A DNA stretch of 64,000 bases from Dromaius novaehollandiae (taxonomy: Eukaryota; Chordata; Aves; Casuariiformes; Dromaiidae), in assembly GCF_036370855.1 (NCBI RefSeq), contig NC_088106.1, positions 32,564,501 through 32,628,500 of the forward strand, given 5' to 3'. The notes under the pieces are model-generated. The model made no database searches and was not told the origin of the DNA. It saw only the letters and a program-made list of their open reading frames with translations. Positions 1 through 20,966 of this stretch are shown here, one piece after another (within the stretch, counting starts at the first letter, position 1; the number at the start of each line of letters is the position of its first letter). Position numbers and translations under genes: made by a program.

Positions 1-3000
1 TGTTTGCGTATTTGGAGCTCATGGAAAAAGGTGTCAAAGATGCCCTTTGCATGGTAAGTGCTGACACGCTGCTATCTGCAGAGTTCGCTGTTGGTTCGCT
101 GCACGTTATCATCTGCTTTCTCCCTAAGCAGGGGCCAAAAAGAGGCCCACACAAAAGGCCCAGAGTGACAGAAGAGGAGTTAGAGGTCAAGGAGGACCCA
201 GGTGAAAGAGATGTCTCTCGAGTCCCGGATGCTCGGAGCTCAGGAGACAAGCTGCTGGAAACCTGGGCAATCCTGTACCAAAAAACGAGTAACTGTCAGG
301 GTGGAAGGGATTTGTTTCCTGTCCCTGCTAATTTTGCCTTCTCTGATGCTTTGGAAGGGCATCTTTGGGGTGGCTGGGAGGTTGGTGTGCTCTGCCGAGG
401 TGTCTACCACTGCACCCGGCCTGAGAGGGGTTTCCTGACTGTGACTTTCTGTTTGAGCCATAGCGCAGAGAGATGCTCGAGAGTGGCATCCTGCACGTCT
501 CCTGTTTGTGGGCTGGCAGAGGACAGATGAGCATGCTCAACTGTTCTTCTCTGCTTTCATCCGTGACTTGCTTAATTGGCTTCGGACTGTGGGGAAAGGA
601 TCAATGCGTGCACGGGGAATAGCTGAGCACAGGGACTGCTTGGTGGAGAACAGCAGTCCGCAAAGCGAATTGCCTGATCAGCCGGATAAAAAGGAAGGAG
701 AAGCAAGCATGCAAAGCTGATCAGCTTGTTGGGTAATGGTGGGCCAGCACAGCACAGTGGGCTGCTCAGGTGTGCTTGTATTGCCTCAAAAAAGACAGAG
801 CAGAAAAAAAAATTCTGCTAACTGCAAACCGAAAATAGATAGAAAGTGGGAGGTGAGTGTAAGAAGGAGTGGGCCTGGCCGAGAGATGAATGTCTGCCCT
901 GCTTACCTCTTCTTCGGGAAACCTTTGCAGCGAGGATCCTCCTCCACATTGACGTGCCGGCATGTGCGTGACATTGTCAAGCAGAGCCAGGAGGATCGTG
1001 GCCTCACTTTAGCTGTGTTGCTCATTGATGCGTCCATGTGTACACTGATTTTCTTTTCTTTGGTCTGTTTTTCTTTGCGGTTTCTCTCATCTTGTTTCTC
1101 TCATCTGGGGTTTTGCATCCTGTGGCTGTTTGTTGGGGGATTGCCTCACTGGGCTCTGAAATGCCTGGTGTAAGGCATGTTTGAGGTGGATGGTTTGTGG
1201 ATTTCCTGGGGTTTACACAGTCTGGGGCTGTGAGAGAAGATGAATAAACTTTCCTTCTAGGTAGTTTAGCCTGTAATTCCATGAAGTTTTTTACCTTTTT
1301 CTGTGACCATTCTGGTATGGCTCTGGTGGGGACGGGGTATTCCTTGGGCGGGGAGATGCTTGCGTCGAGCCAAGGTGGGATGCCTGTGACACGTGTGGCA
1401 TAGCTGCAACGGGTGTGCAAAAGAGCTGGAAGCTACAGGAGAAGCCTGAGGGGAGGAAAAATACTGAGGCTCGCCGTGATTTGCGGCTAAAATCCTGGGG
1501 GTTTTCACCTCTTTGACTAGCAAAATACTGCAAGGCAGAAAAAGGAGAGAGCAAAGTCTAAAACCTTCTCCCAAACTACAAACATTGTCTTCTGTTTCTT
1601 TGTCAGAATAGCCAGTGTGTGGCATTTGGGGGTTTTCTGTTTAAAAGCTCAAAACGTTCAGCACCTGCTTTCTTTGAAATTAATCATGTTGCCAGAACAC
1701 CAGGTTTCACTTGCATCTCAGGGGGTAGTTTTTGAGCAATCCTTGCACCACTGTGGTAAGTCAAGATGGCACAGGGCAGGTGCAGAGCACTGTGCTGGTA
1801 GTTAGGAAAGACTTGGCAGATACGGGTCAGGATTCAGAGCAAGTGTGGGATGAGCAGGGAGCCCTTCTTGTAAGGAGGGGCTTGGGGCAGTTTGTCCATC
1901 AAATGGCCCAAGCTGCAGGGGAGCCACTTGTTCCCCAGAGCAGGACGCTTATTTCAGGCTCCTGCACTAATAAGTTGGTTGTCTTCTGGTGGGCCCTTGC
2001 TTGCCTTTACACAGGTTTTGCTGTGTGTCCTTCTTTCACCCTGTCGCAGAGAGCTTTCTTTCTGGCCATGAGTGTATTGAGCTGCAGCCATGGTGTGTGG
2101 GGACCAAGGTGCAGGCAAGCGTTTCTGTGCCCGAGGTGGGATGGGAGCTGGTGCTGAGCTCTTTGCTGAAAGGCTCTGCTTTGGTCTCTCTTGATGGGCA
2201 CCAGAAATTGAGTCAAATCTGCCTCAGCAAGAAAGGGTTTATAGCTCAAGTGGGGCGAATGAGGGGAGGGTTGTGGTCAGGCAATTCCCAGTCATCAAGT
2301 CTTGATCCAGCATTACCCCTTAATGAGATCCCAAAACATAAGCCTTCCAAAAATTCTTGCTGTTTGCATTGTGACGCATTTGGTTTAGCTTTGCATGGCT
2401 GAGGCCAGGCCCATGTGGGCCCTACTCTCTCCAACATCGCTATTTGCAGGTACAGGTGTTAAACCATGAAACACATCCGATCCCTGCGGAAGGTGCAACC
2501 CAGGGGAAATTAGCATATTTAATTAAAGTGTCTGGTGAATGGCATCGCACAGTTCCTTAATTAACAGCTGGATCCTCAGAAGATGGGCTTCCTCAACACG
2601 GGTGAGAAGGGAGGTGCAACGTGCATCACTGCTTTGTCCAGAAACTGCTGCCCAGGGCACAAGACATCCTCCCGCCACCCAGGCAGACTGTGCCACTGCA
2701 TCGTGGGACTGAGAATGGGCAAAAAGCCACTGCAAAGTGGAGATTTCTCAACCCAAACAAAATCTAGTAAGACTGTATTGGGGGAGAGGGAAGGCTTTGT
2801 ACCCAGGGAGGTTAACTAAGACAGATGTGCAAACTTTGCAGGCAAGGAAATGCCTTTCATTTTGAGGATTTGATTAATTGTGTCCCCTAAAGGTGTGAAA
2901 GGGCTGTTGGTTTTTGCTGAGGGAAATTTATCTGTTGGTCATGGAAACAGACTGAGCATGGATTTTGGTATGTCTTGTTGCTTTGAAGTCTAGCCGTGTG

Positions 3001-4582
3001 AGGGGTCAGCAAGCATACGAGTGCCTCTTACCTGAGTGTTTTTAGTCCCCTCTGGGCAGTAACACAAATCTCACCACCTTCTTCCTTTTCACGCCTTGGC
3101 TAGTAGCATCCATGGCTTTCTTTGGGCTAGATACGCACACATAAGTGTGGAAATTTTCTTGAGTGCTGGAGGGAGAGGGAAGGGAAGCAGTTCCTCCACC
3201 TCGGCGGTTGGATAATTGAACCTGCCCTGGCTGCTCCACCTCTCTTGGCCCCGTGGAGCAGATCATAGCACAGGGTACGCCAGAAACATTCAGCAAAGCC
3301 TGGGTCACTGTGATCGGGAGGAGAGAGGAGACAGGGACGTATCGGAGTTGGCTGACCCCATGTCAGTGCTGGGAGAAATCAGGGTGCTGGGGTTTGGATT
3401 GGAAGGTCGCTGCTGGCTTGGTGCCACTAAATGAGGTCGTTAGTGAGGAACTGTGGACTGCACTACCAGAGCGATCTAGCCCCTCCTCTGCATATTTACA
3501 TGTGCATTAGCCCTGGGAGCATCAGAGATGCTGCCTTAGCTCAGGTTTCAGGAGGCAGTGACAATGTCTAGAGATGGTTTTTCTCCAAAACATCCCCCAT
3601 TGGGTGGTCTGCATTCTCCAAGCGGGCTTTACAGATGAATATAAGACATGGTCTGTAAATCTTGTTGAGAAGACATGACTTGATCTTCAGAGATACCTGG
3701 CCCCATGGAGATGCAGGCATGGCATGTAATGGGAATCACCAGAAGTGCTTGACTGACAGAAGGAAAGTGTGCCAAAGAGCTACGTGCAGAAGGCTGGATT
3801 TCCTCAGTGGTCCAAAACCATTCCCACTCCATGAAGTCAGAGAGGCTATTCCCATGTTTAGCAGCACAGCAGCTCACCTAACATGGCCAGAGAAAACCTA
3901 ACCGCTCCTATGCCTGTGCTGGCCTGGAGAAAGTGTGGAAGGGGAAGGCAATCATCTCTTGCACAATATCTTTGGTGGCTAGATGACGCAGCGATGTACC
4001 AGGACTTTAGCAGGGTAGAGGCAAGGTTTTTGCTCTTCTGGAGCTGGAGTGGGGCTGCTGGCACACCTGCATGGCCCGCTGCGATTGCCGGCTGCCTCCC
4101 ATGTGGAGGAATGCCTCTTAAATAGCAGGAAAGACTGCACTCTCTTGAGCTGGCAGGTTGCTCAGCAGTTATTGTTTCCCAGCATCAGAAAAGGTTCAGT
4201 TAGAGTTTGGCACTGAGTCCCTGGTGCTCTGCAGTGGAAGTTAGCTCTCTGGTCCTTTGTAGGCAGCCAACATGCCTGTTGTCTCACCACCCTCTATCCT
4301 TTACTTTCACAGGCAGCAGCTGAAGGGCAGCAAGCAGGGCTACATTCAGCCTGGAGTCTGAATGTTCTGGGGGAGAGAGGTCTTCACACCTGGGACCAGT
4401 CCCTCTTGCCAGGGGCAGTAATGCCTACTGCACCAGCTAGTGAAGGGAACTTGCACTTCCCTTGGCCCTCTTCCCTGGTGAACCGTGCTGGATGGTGACC
4501 ATCAGTGAGCCCACTAGCTTGCAAATGCATTTCCCCAGCTTCAGACCTCTCCACCTTATCCCTTCTCCTCCTTCTCTTGCAG
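1..4582 (+). other. RAB6B intron 1 (3' part)
   Basis: No exon encoding the Rab6 N-terminus (around KFKLVFLGEQS) is visible on the plus strand, so this is the downstream part of a long first intron ending at the AG at 4581-4582. The sequence is mixed and unique-looking. I see no RNA gene, clear repeat or conserved exon. Confidence 0.75.
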
Positions 4583-14988
<10,406 letters not shown>

Positions 14989-15228
14989 CCCAGAGCAGCC
15001 AGGTGCCTGCACTATCCCCTGCTCAACACCTTGCTGCCTACAGAGGCCACTGGAGTTGGCAGCTGGGAACTGTAATTTTTGCTCTCTGGGGCAGGAAGAT
15101 CGGGAGGCATAGGGAAAACGTTCTCTTCACAGTCGTGGCTCTTAACTGCAGTTACGGAAAGCTTGTTTTTCTTTGTTGTTTGTTATAAAATACTGGGGGG
15201 GCGGGGGGAGGTTGGTGAAAAAATCACA

Positions 15229-15234
15229 AATAAA
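15229..15234 (+). promoter_or_regulatory. Poly(A) signal AATAAA, proximal 1
   Basis: Canonical hexamer about 240 nt after the RAB6B stop, with a G-rich tract (15195-15211) immediately upstream. Confidence 0.55.
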
Positions 15235-15254
15235 ATAGGTTGTACAACTGCCAA

Positions 15255-15260
15255 AATAAA
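15255..15260 (+). promoter_or_regulatory. Poly(A) signal AATAAA, proximal 2
   Basis: Second canonical hexamer 26 nt downstream of the first, followed by a G/T-containing stretch. Confidence 0.5.
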
Positions 15261-15544
15261 ATGTTGAGAAAGAAAATGGGGCTGTCATTTGGGCCACAGA
15301 GATGTTTGCCAGTTGAACCATTATAACATGTTGTAGGGAGGGAGGGGAGGGTTCTTGTACCTGTTTTGTGCTTCTCTTTGGAAGAAAGCTTTGGATTTTG
15401 GTCATCTGTAAACTGCTGTCCAGCCAAGGGAGCAGGGTTTGCCTCAGCGCTGGAAAATGGCATGGCTCATCTCTCTCCCAGCAGGCACACGGCCCACCTG
15501 CCCCTGCAGTGTGCACAAAACCCTGTCTACTGCTAACAAATACT

Positions 15545-15550
15545 AATAAA
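15545..15550 (+). promoter_or_regulatory. Poly(A) signal AATAAA, intermediate
   Basis: Canonical hexamer followed within 50 nt by a gtgtgtgtc GT-rich element, a suitable downstream cleavage-factor site. Confidence 0.45.
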
Positions 15551-18116
15551 AAAGCAGTGCAACAAGGCACATTGCAAATAACCCTGGGTACACGTGTGTG
15601 TGTCAGTCACTCTCCATAGTGGCCCCAAGTTACAGGGCAGGGGTTTCCCCTGGGGAGGCATAACCCCTCTTCTTTCCACGTGGTCCTAGTTGAGCCCAAG
15701 AGTACAATGTGCGGAGAGCTCACATTTATATTTCTCTCACTGGTATTGTTAAGACATACTCACAGATATAACTGAAACCACCTTAGCTGCTGTTGCTGTA
15801 GGTATGTGTCGAGCCCAGATGAAGGCACTGCCACATGCTAGCCAGGATCCTCCAGCCCCAGGGAGCAAGGCCCATTTTCTCCCTGAGAAGCTCCTTGCTC
15901 CAAAGAGTGCAGATGGGGCTGGCCAATGCATGCATGCACCGAAAAGGTCAAATAGTTGCACTGCCCGTTTCTAGAGCAAGAATGGAAAAGCTCACTCCAG
16001 TTTTAAGTAACCATCTCTGAGTGGAGCTTACATGTGGCAAGTCACAATGAAGTAAACACACGGGGTGTTATATGCACTGGTCCAGCCATATGAGTTATTG
16101 GTAAAGAATGAGCATACCAGCACAGAGGAGAAGTTGGAAAGAAAATATTTTCCAGAGTGCCCTAGCTTTCCCATATGTGTATTTTTGCTAAAGAGGAAGG
16201 AAAGTGAATTGCCCCACTTGCATGGGGGTGATCATCACCCATTTTCTGATAAGATCAGACCATCACCACCACCTTGTACAGGATGTACAAGATTTAGTTG
16301 GGACCCTTTGAAACTGCTGCTAGGAAGTCAGCTTCCAAGCAGCATGTTATTTTTGCTTTTCTTTGCCTTAAGAAACTCAAGGGGGAAGCAAATTTCCAAA
16401 CAAAACACATTTTATCACAACATACCTCCCTCATAATTTCTGCATCTCTCTGGAAATGTTTCTCCTCTCCTGTGCTTTGCTCTCATTTCCCCAAAATCTG
16501 CTCACCCAAACGCTGCAGGAATTTGTCACTCATTTTTTGCCAACACTGAACTGCATTTTTTCAGTGTCTACTCCCTCAGCAAGATGCTGCCCAGGTAAAG
16601 CATCCTGCAGGTGCTGCAGCACACCTGTCAACCTGAGAGAGATTACTGGGATGGCAAGAAAGTCAAAATGACCAGCAAAGCCGTATTATTCAGTCCCTGA
16701 TTTACCATGGCTGGAAGGTCTCCTCAGCCCACCAGGGAGCTGAAAGCTCATATTGCCACAGCCATGCCAACTCAGTGCCAGTCTTCATGGTATATGTCTC
16801 AGGACCTCCCCTTATAGCTGATCTGGGCATGCAGAGGAGAACTGGGACCACCCAGGCCATCGGCCCCAGCAGCCAGGGCTCCTTGCTGCTGGAGGAGCTG
16901 TGAAGTGAGGTGGCCCATCACATCATCAGGGCACAACCTGAAGAGGCATGAAGGCACGAGGGAAGATGCCCTCGAGATGCAGTGATGCACTCACAGCACA
17001 CAAAAGGTCCGCCATGGGAGCAGTCCTGTTGCTGAGATTCAGCTATCTCCCACTGCAGCCCTGGCCCAGGATTCACATGACTCCTCCACCCCAAGAACTG
17101 GGCTCATGAAGTTTCCTAATTTGGACTCTTGAGATAAAAGTAAGTTGAAGCCATCTCACAGCCGCACTTGCCTGTTTTTCAGCACTCCTCCACTTTCCTA
17201 TGGTTTCTTCTGTCCTGGATCTCACTGTGCTTCTCACTCTCCAGAGGCCTCCTTCCTCTGCAGTCCTGCTACTGGCTTGTATCTGCAGTTTTATGGGATG
17301 GCTCTTCCTTAAGAAACAGTGTCATGGAATTCACAGCTCCAGAGCCTGGTCTCAAAGATACCAGGACAGCCCACACACTGGGAAGCAGGTGGTGCAGGTG
17401 TCTGCTTAGCATTCACAGCACAAAACTATTACTCAGAGTAGTTCCTCAGACACCATCTCTGCTCCAGAGAAGCCCCCTCCCCACCAGCCAGGGAAGTCTT
17501 TCTTTAGCTATCACTGCTAAGTCAGCAATTAAAAAAAATTTCCCTTGCAGAAAAAGCTCTTTGCTCCTTTGTGCATTTGCAAAGCATCTTCTCCCTATGG
17601 AGTAAGGGCAGGTGTTTAGAAAAACACTTGCACAAAATCATAGCAATGGCTGTGCTCCAGGCTGAGAGCGAGTGCTACACATAATGGCAAAAAAGGGGCA
17701 CAGGGAGCTGGCAAAAACAGAAAACTTCAGTTGCCGATTTGCCCTTTCTCCCCTCAGCCACTGGAGGGAAACAGCCCTAAATATTTACAAACAGACAAAT
17801 CATGGAGTGTGACTGAAGGGACACACACAGCTCTACAGTGGCCTGACACGTGCTGCACTCCTCCACCAGCACAATTAGCAAAGGACACAGCCAGAGGCAA
17901 GCCACATGGCCACGCAGCAGCTGAGCACCAAGCCCACAGTCCACATGCGGAGTGGTGGCATGCGCAGCCCCACAGCCACACTCACAAGGGACAGCAGGTT
18001 TCTCCATCCAGCTTCCCATCTCTGCTACAGAGCAGGGGAAGTGCTCTGCAACTTAAACCACAACAGCTGTGCGCACTTCACTGGAGATGGCTTGAATATT
18101 CCTGGGCTTTAGTGCA
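15551..18116 (+). other. Probable extended RAB6B 3' UTR, no coding exon seen
   Basis: About 2.6 kb of unique-looking sequence with no exon, RNA gene or repeat that I recognise. Its place between the RAB6B stop and a distal plus-strand AATAAA suggests long 3' UTR. Whether it is transcribed cannot be read from the DNA. Confidence 0.4.
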
Positions 18117-18122
18117 AATAAA
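18117..18122 (+). promoter_or_regulatory. Poly(A) signal AATAAA, candidate distal RAB6B
   Basis: Canonical hexamer, 285 nt from the convergent SRPRB signal on the other strand; a likely final RAB6B 3' end. Confidence 0.45.
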
Positions 18123-18389
18123 GTGCTCTTCTTTGCTACTTAGATCATCAAGCCTCTAAGGCCCAAATGAAGGAGGAGCTCAAAACACCAAGAGCTCCGT
18201 GTGCGGAGGCACAGAGAGCTGACTAACACAGACCTGGCCACCAAGCAGGAAGGTTATTCTCCAACACCATGTGGAGCATAAGCAAAGTCTCAGCCCATGT
18301 GGATTTGACACAGCTGAGAAGAGTCAAGGCAGAGGCCAATACAGATGGACTAAACCAGGACTGCAGAACCAACTGATAGAGCATACGAA

Positions 18390-20749
18390 CATTTTAGCCA
18401 AATGTTTTTATTTAAGGAATAACTTTAATTAAGAATAACTTAAACAAACATGGCCTTGTTCAACCTCACCCTACCAAAGGCCTGTACTTTTCAAGGAGGC
18501 AGGTCTTTGCAAACAGTAACAACCCAAAGAGATAGCAATATTCTTGTTTCAGCATTATGGATTCAAATGAGAAGGCCCAGGAAGGGGCTCCAGTTAACTG
18601 AGTTCAAAGCCTGACAAACATGTTCCAACAACTCTCTGGCTGCAGGAAATAAGCATGTAGCATTCCTCATAAATATAACCCCCTCCCCTCCCAACCTCCC
18701 ATAAGGATAAGGTGCCTTCGGGCTTGATCAGAGCATCTGCCTCAGCTCTGCTCCTGGTGATCAATCAGCCTCCAGCCTTCCTAATACAGGAGGGCAGGGC
18801 CCCTTGCCCAGGGCTACTCTCAAGCACTCCCAAAACATAAGATTCTCTCAGCTGCTGAAGAATGAGCCAGTTGCACCTGAAGAGCAGCCATGCAGTTCAC
18901 AAGGTTGGAAATGCAAAACCCAGCTCCATCATGAGCATGGGTTTGCAGAAGACATGCTTTCCCCATCACAACTAACACTTGGCAATGCTAAAGGAAGGTA
19001 GAGGATGCCCAGAAGGAAAGGAAAAGAGTAAAATACATCAGTTTTGAGTGATGAAGCGTCAAACCAGAGACAGAAAAACAGCCATAAACTCCCTCCTGCC
19101 CCAAATAAAAGGGGATGTAACAAAGATGGAGGACAAACTTCTGTGTAGGAGGACTTTGCAGTTCCCAGCACCACCCCCTGAAAAGCAATCATCCTCACAT
19201 AGGTGCTGTACAGAGATGACACTCCATCAGGGCACAAAGCTCCTGGGCAGGTTGATTCCAAACACCTCTGTTTTCAGGCTGTTGTTCAGGAAGGGGAAGC
19301 TGAATGCTCAGCCCAGCTCCGTGTCAGGGTCTTGACTCCACCTGAACAGCACCAGTGCTGCTGCAAGATCTCCCTCTGCATAGACAACACCCCTGACAAA
19401 ACATGGGAAGGGGGAGAGGGAAAGACCTTTGGAAAGTTTAGAAGGTCTAAAGCATGCTGAATCAGACCCCTCTATCACTCCACCCAGCCTCAGAGCAGCC
19501 CACATGCGCCACTGTCCCAGCTAGAACAACAAGCATTCCCTGAATGTTCCCTGCAAGATTAACAGCTGAGATCACATGGACAGCAGCAGCAGCTTTGGCT
19601 TTAAACCTCCCAAACAAGAATACACTGGGAAAACTCACCTTCCTCCTCCTCAGTGAGCATCTTCCTCAGAAGGAGGAATCTCCCTTGCAAGCAGCTCCTT
19701 GACTTTCCCTCTCACTTTGCCACAATTGCTGACTAATCACACACAAAAAGGGTCTCTACTACAATCGCTGCCTGTCTCCTGCTGCGGTGACTGCACAGCA
19801 AGTCTCTATCATGACAGATCTCACTCACGGTGCAACTATGTATCTAAATACAAATGCACCTTCATTCTAAGCTAAAACATCTACTGTAACTCTGCACTTG
19901 GAAAAGTGTGCATATATGTCTGCGGGGGCAGAGCCTAACCTATGGGAGGGAAAGAGGAACAGAGTGAAACAGACTTTCAGGACTTAGAGCCCCGAGTTAA
20001 TAAAAGGTTCTCAAGAACTGTCCAACAACAGAAATCACCTAAAGATACAGGCACGGCAGCCAGAAACAGGCAGTGGACAGTGAAAGAGGCACATGAGCCA
20101 GCCTGCTTTTGGCATATAACTGCTCCAGTTTAGAAGAACAAAGGGGGAAGAGATGCAGGGAAAAAACAGCTTCAGCTTTTATACTCTCCTCAATGCTTGC
20201 CCAGCAGAAAGTTGCTCTGTGCACTTTGCCAGGACAGCACAGATGATATATGCACAGTACTCCCAGCCAGCAAGAGGCTGGGGAGAGAAGTCAGAACCAG
20301 GTCAGAACCAGTCAGCCATCAATAGCTCCGAGAGGTAACAGGGTTGCAATGCTAAACTGAGGCAGAAGAGGACACACAGACCAATCTCCAAAAGACTCCT
20401 TGGGCAGTGCACTCCTTCCTAATTTGCCTCACAGCTGTCAAACTAAAAGCCCAAAGATTTCGAAGGATCAAAGAAGTCCAGACGGCCAGATCCCACAGAA
20501 AGAGAGGAGAGGAAAACAAGGTTGCAGCGTAACGGAGACAGTGAGAGGAAATCACATCAGCAATTATACTACACTGCTCCTAAGCCCATGAGCAACAGAG
20601 GCGGACACTGCAGCACTGGTTTCTAGCTTACATTTCCTCTACTGTAAGATGAGATTTGAGTACTTCAAACCCATCCTGTTCCTTTCAATCCCCAAGCGTC
20701 CCACCCCCCACCTCTCTCTCTCTCTTTGTGTGGCCCTGCCTTCCTCCAC
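18390..20749 (-). other. SRPRB: SRPRB 3' UTR (inferred)
   Basis: Runs from the SRPRB TGA to the first minus-strand AATAAA, about 2.35 kb. No competing ORF or repeat recognised. The end is set only by the hexamer. Confidence 0.5.
18407..18412 (-). promoter_or_regulatory. SRPRB poly(A) signal
   Basis: TTTATT on the plus strand gives AATAAA on the minus strand; an ATTAAA variant lies at 18424-18429. I found no other minus-strand AATAAA between here and the SRPRB stop. Confidence 0.55.
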
Positions 20750-20966
20750 TCAGACGATCTTGGCCAGCCATTTCTCAAGGCCCTCAAAGTCGGCATCTCC
20801 ATCCTCTCCCTTGCTGCCCCGGGCGCTGCACTCCACGAACTCCACCTTCATGGGCAGCTGGGAGAAGTCAAAATCCTTGCCCTTCTTCCCTAGCTGAGTG
20901 GGGCCCCCAGCAGCTGAGCCATCCAGACTGGTGGGGGCTGCAGAGCGGGTCACTCGTAAGGTGTTG
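20750..20966 (-). other. SRPRB: SRPRB exon 7, stop codon
   Basis: Codes residues 188-259, NTLRVTRSAA..., QLGKKGKDFDFSQLP, VEFVECSARG and LEKWLAKIV, then TGA. Acceptor ccgcag. Confidence 0.95.

Larger units (their letters stand above)
14989..15280 (+). other. RAB6B: RAB6B 3' UTR, proximal part
   Basis: Begins after the TAG stop and reaches the first AATAAA pair. If the proximal signals are used, the UTR is about 0.28 kb. A distal AATAAA near 18.12 kb would give a UTR of about 3.1 kb; from general knowledge mammalian RAB6B has a UTR of several kilobases, so the longer form is plausible. Confidence 0.6.
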
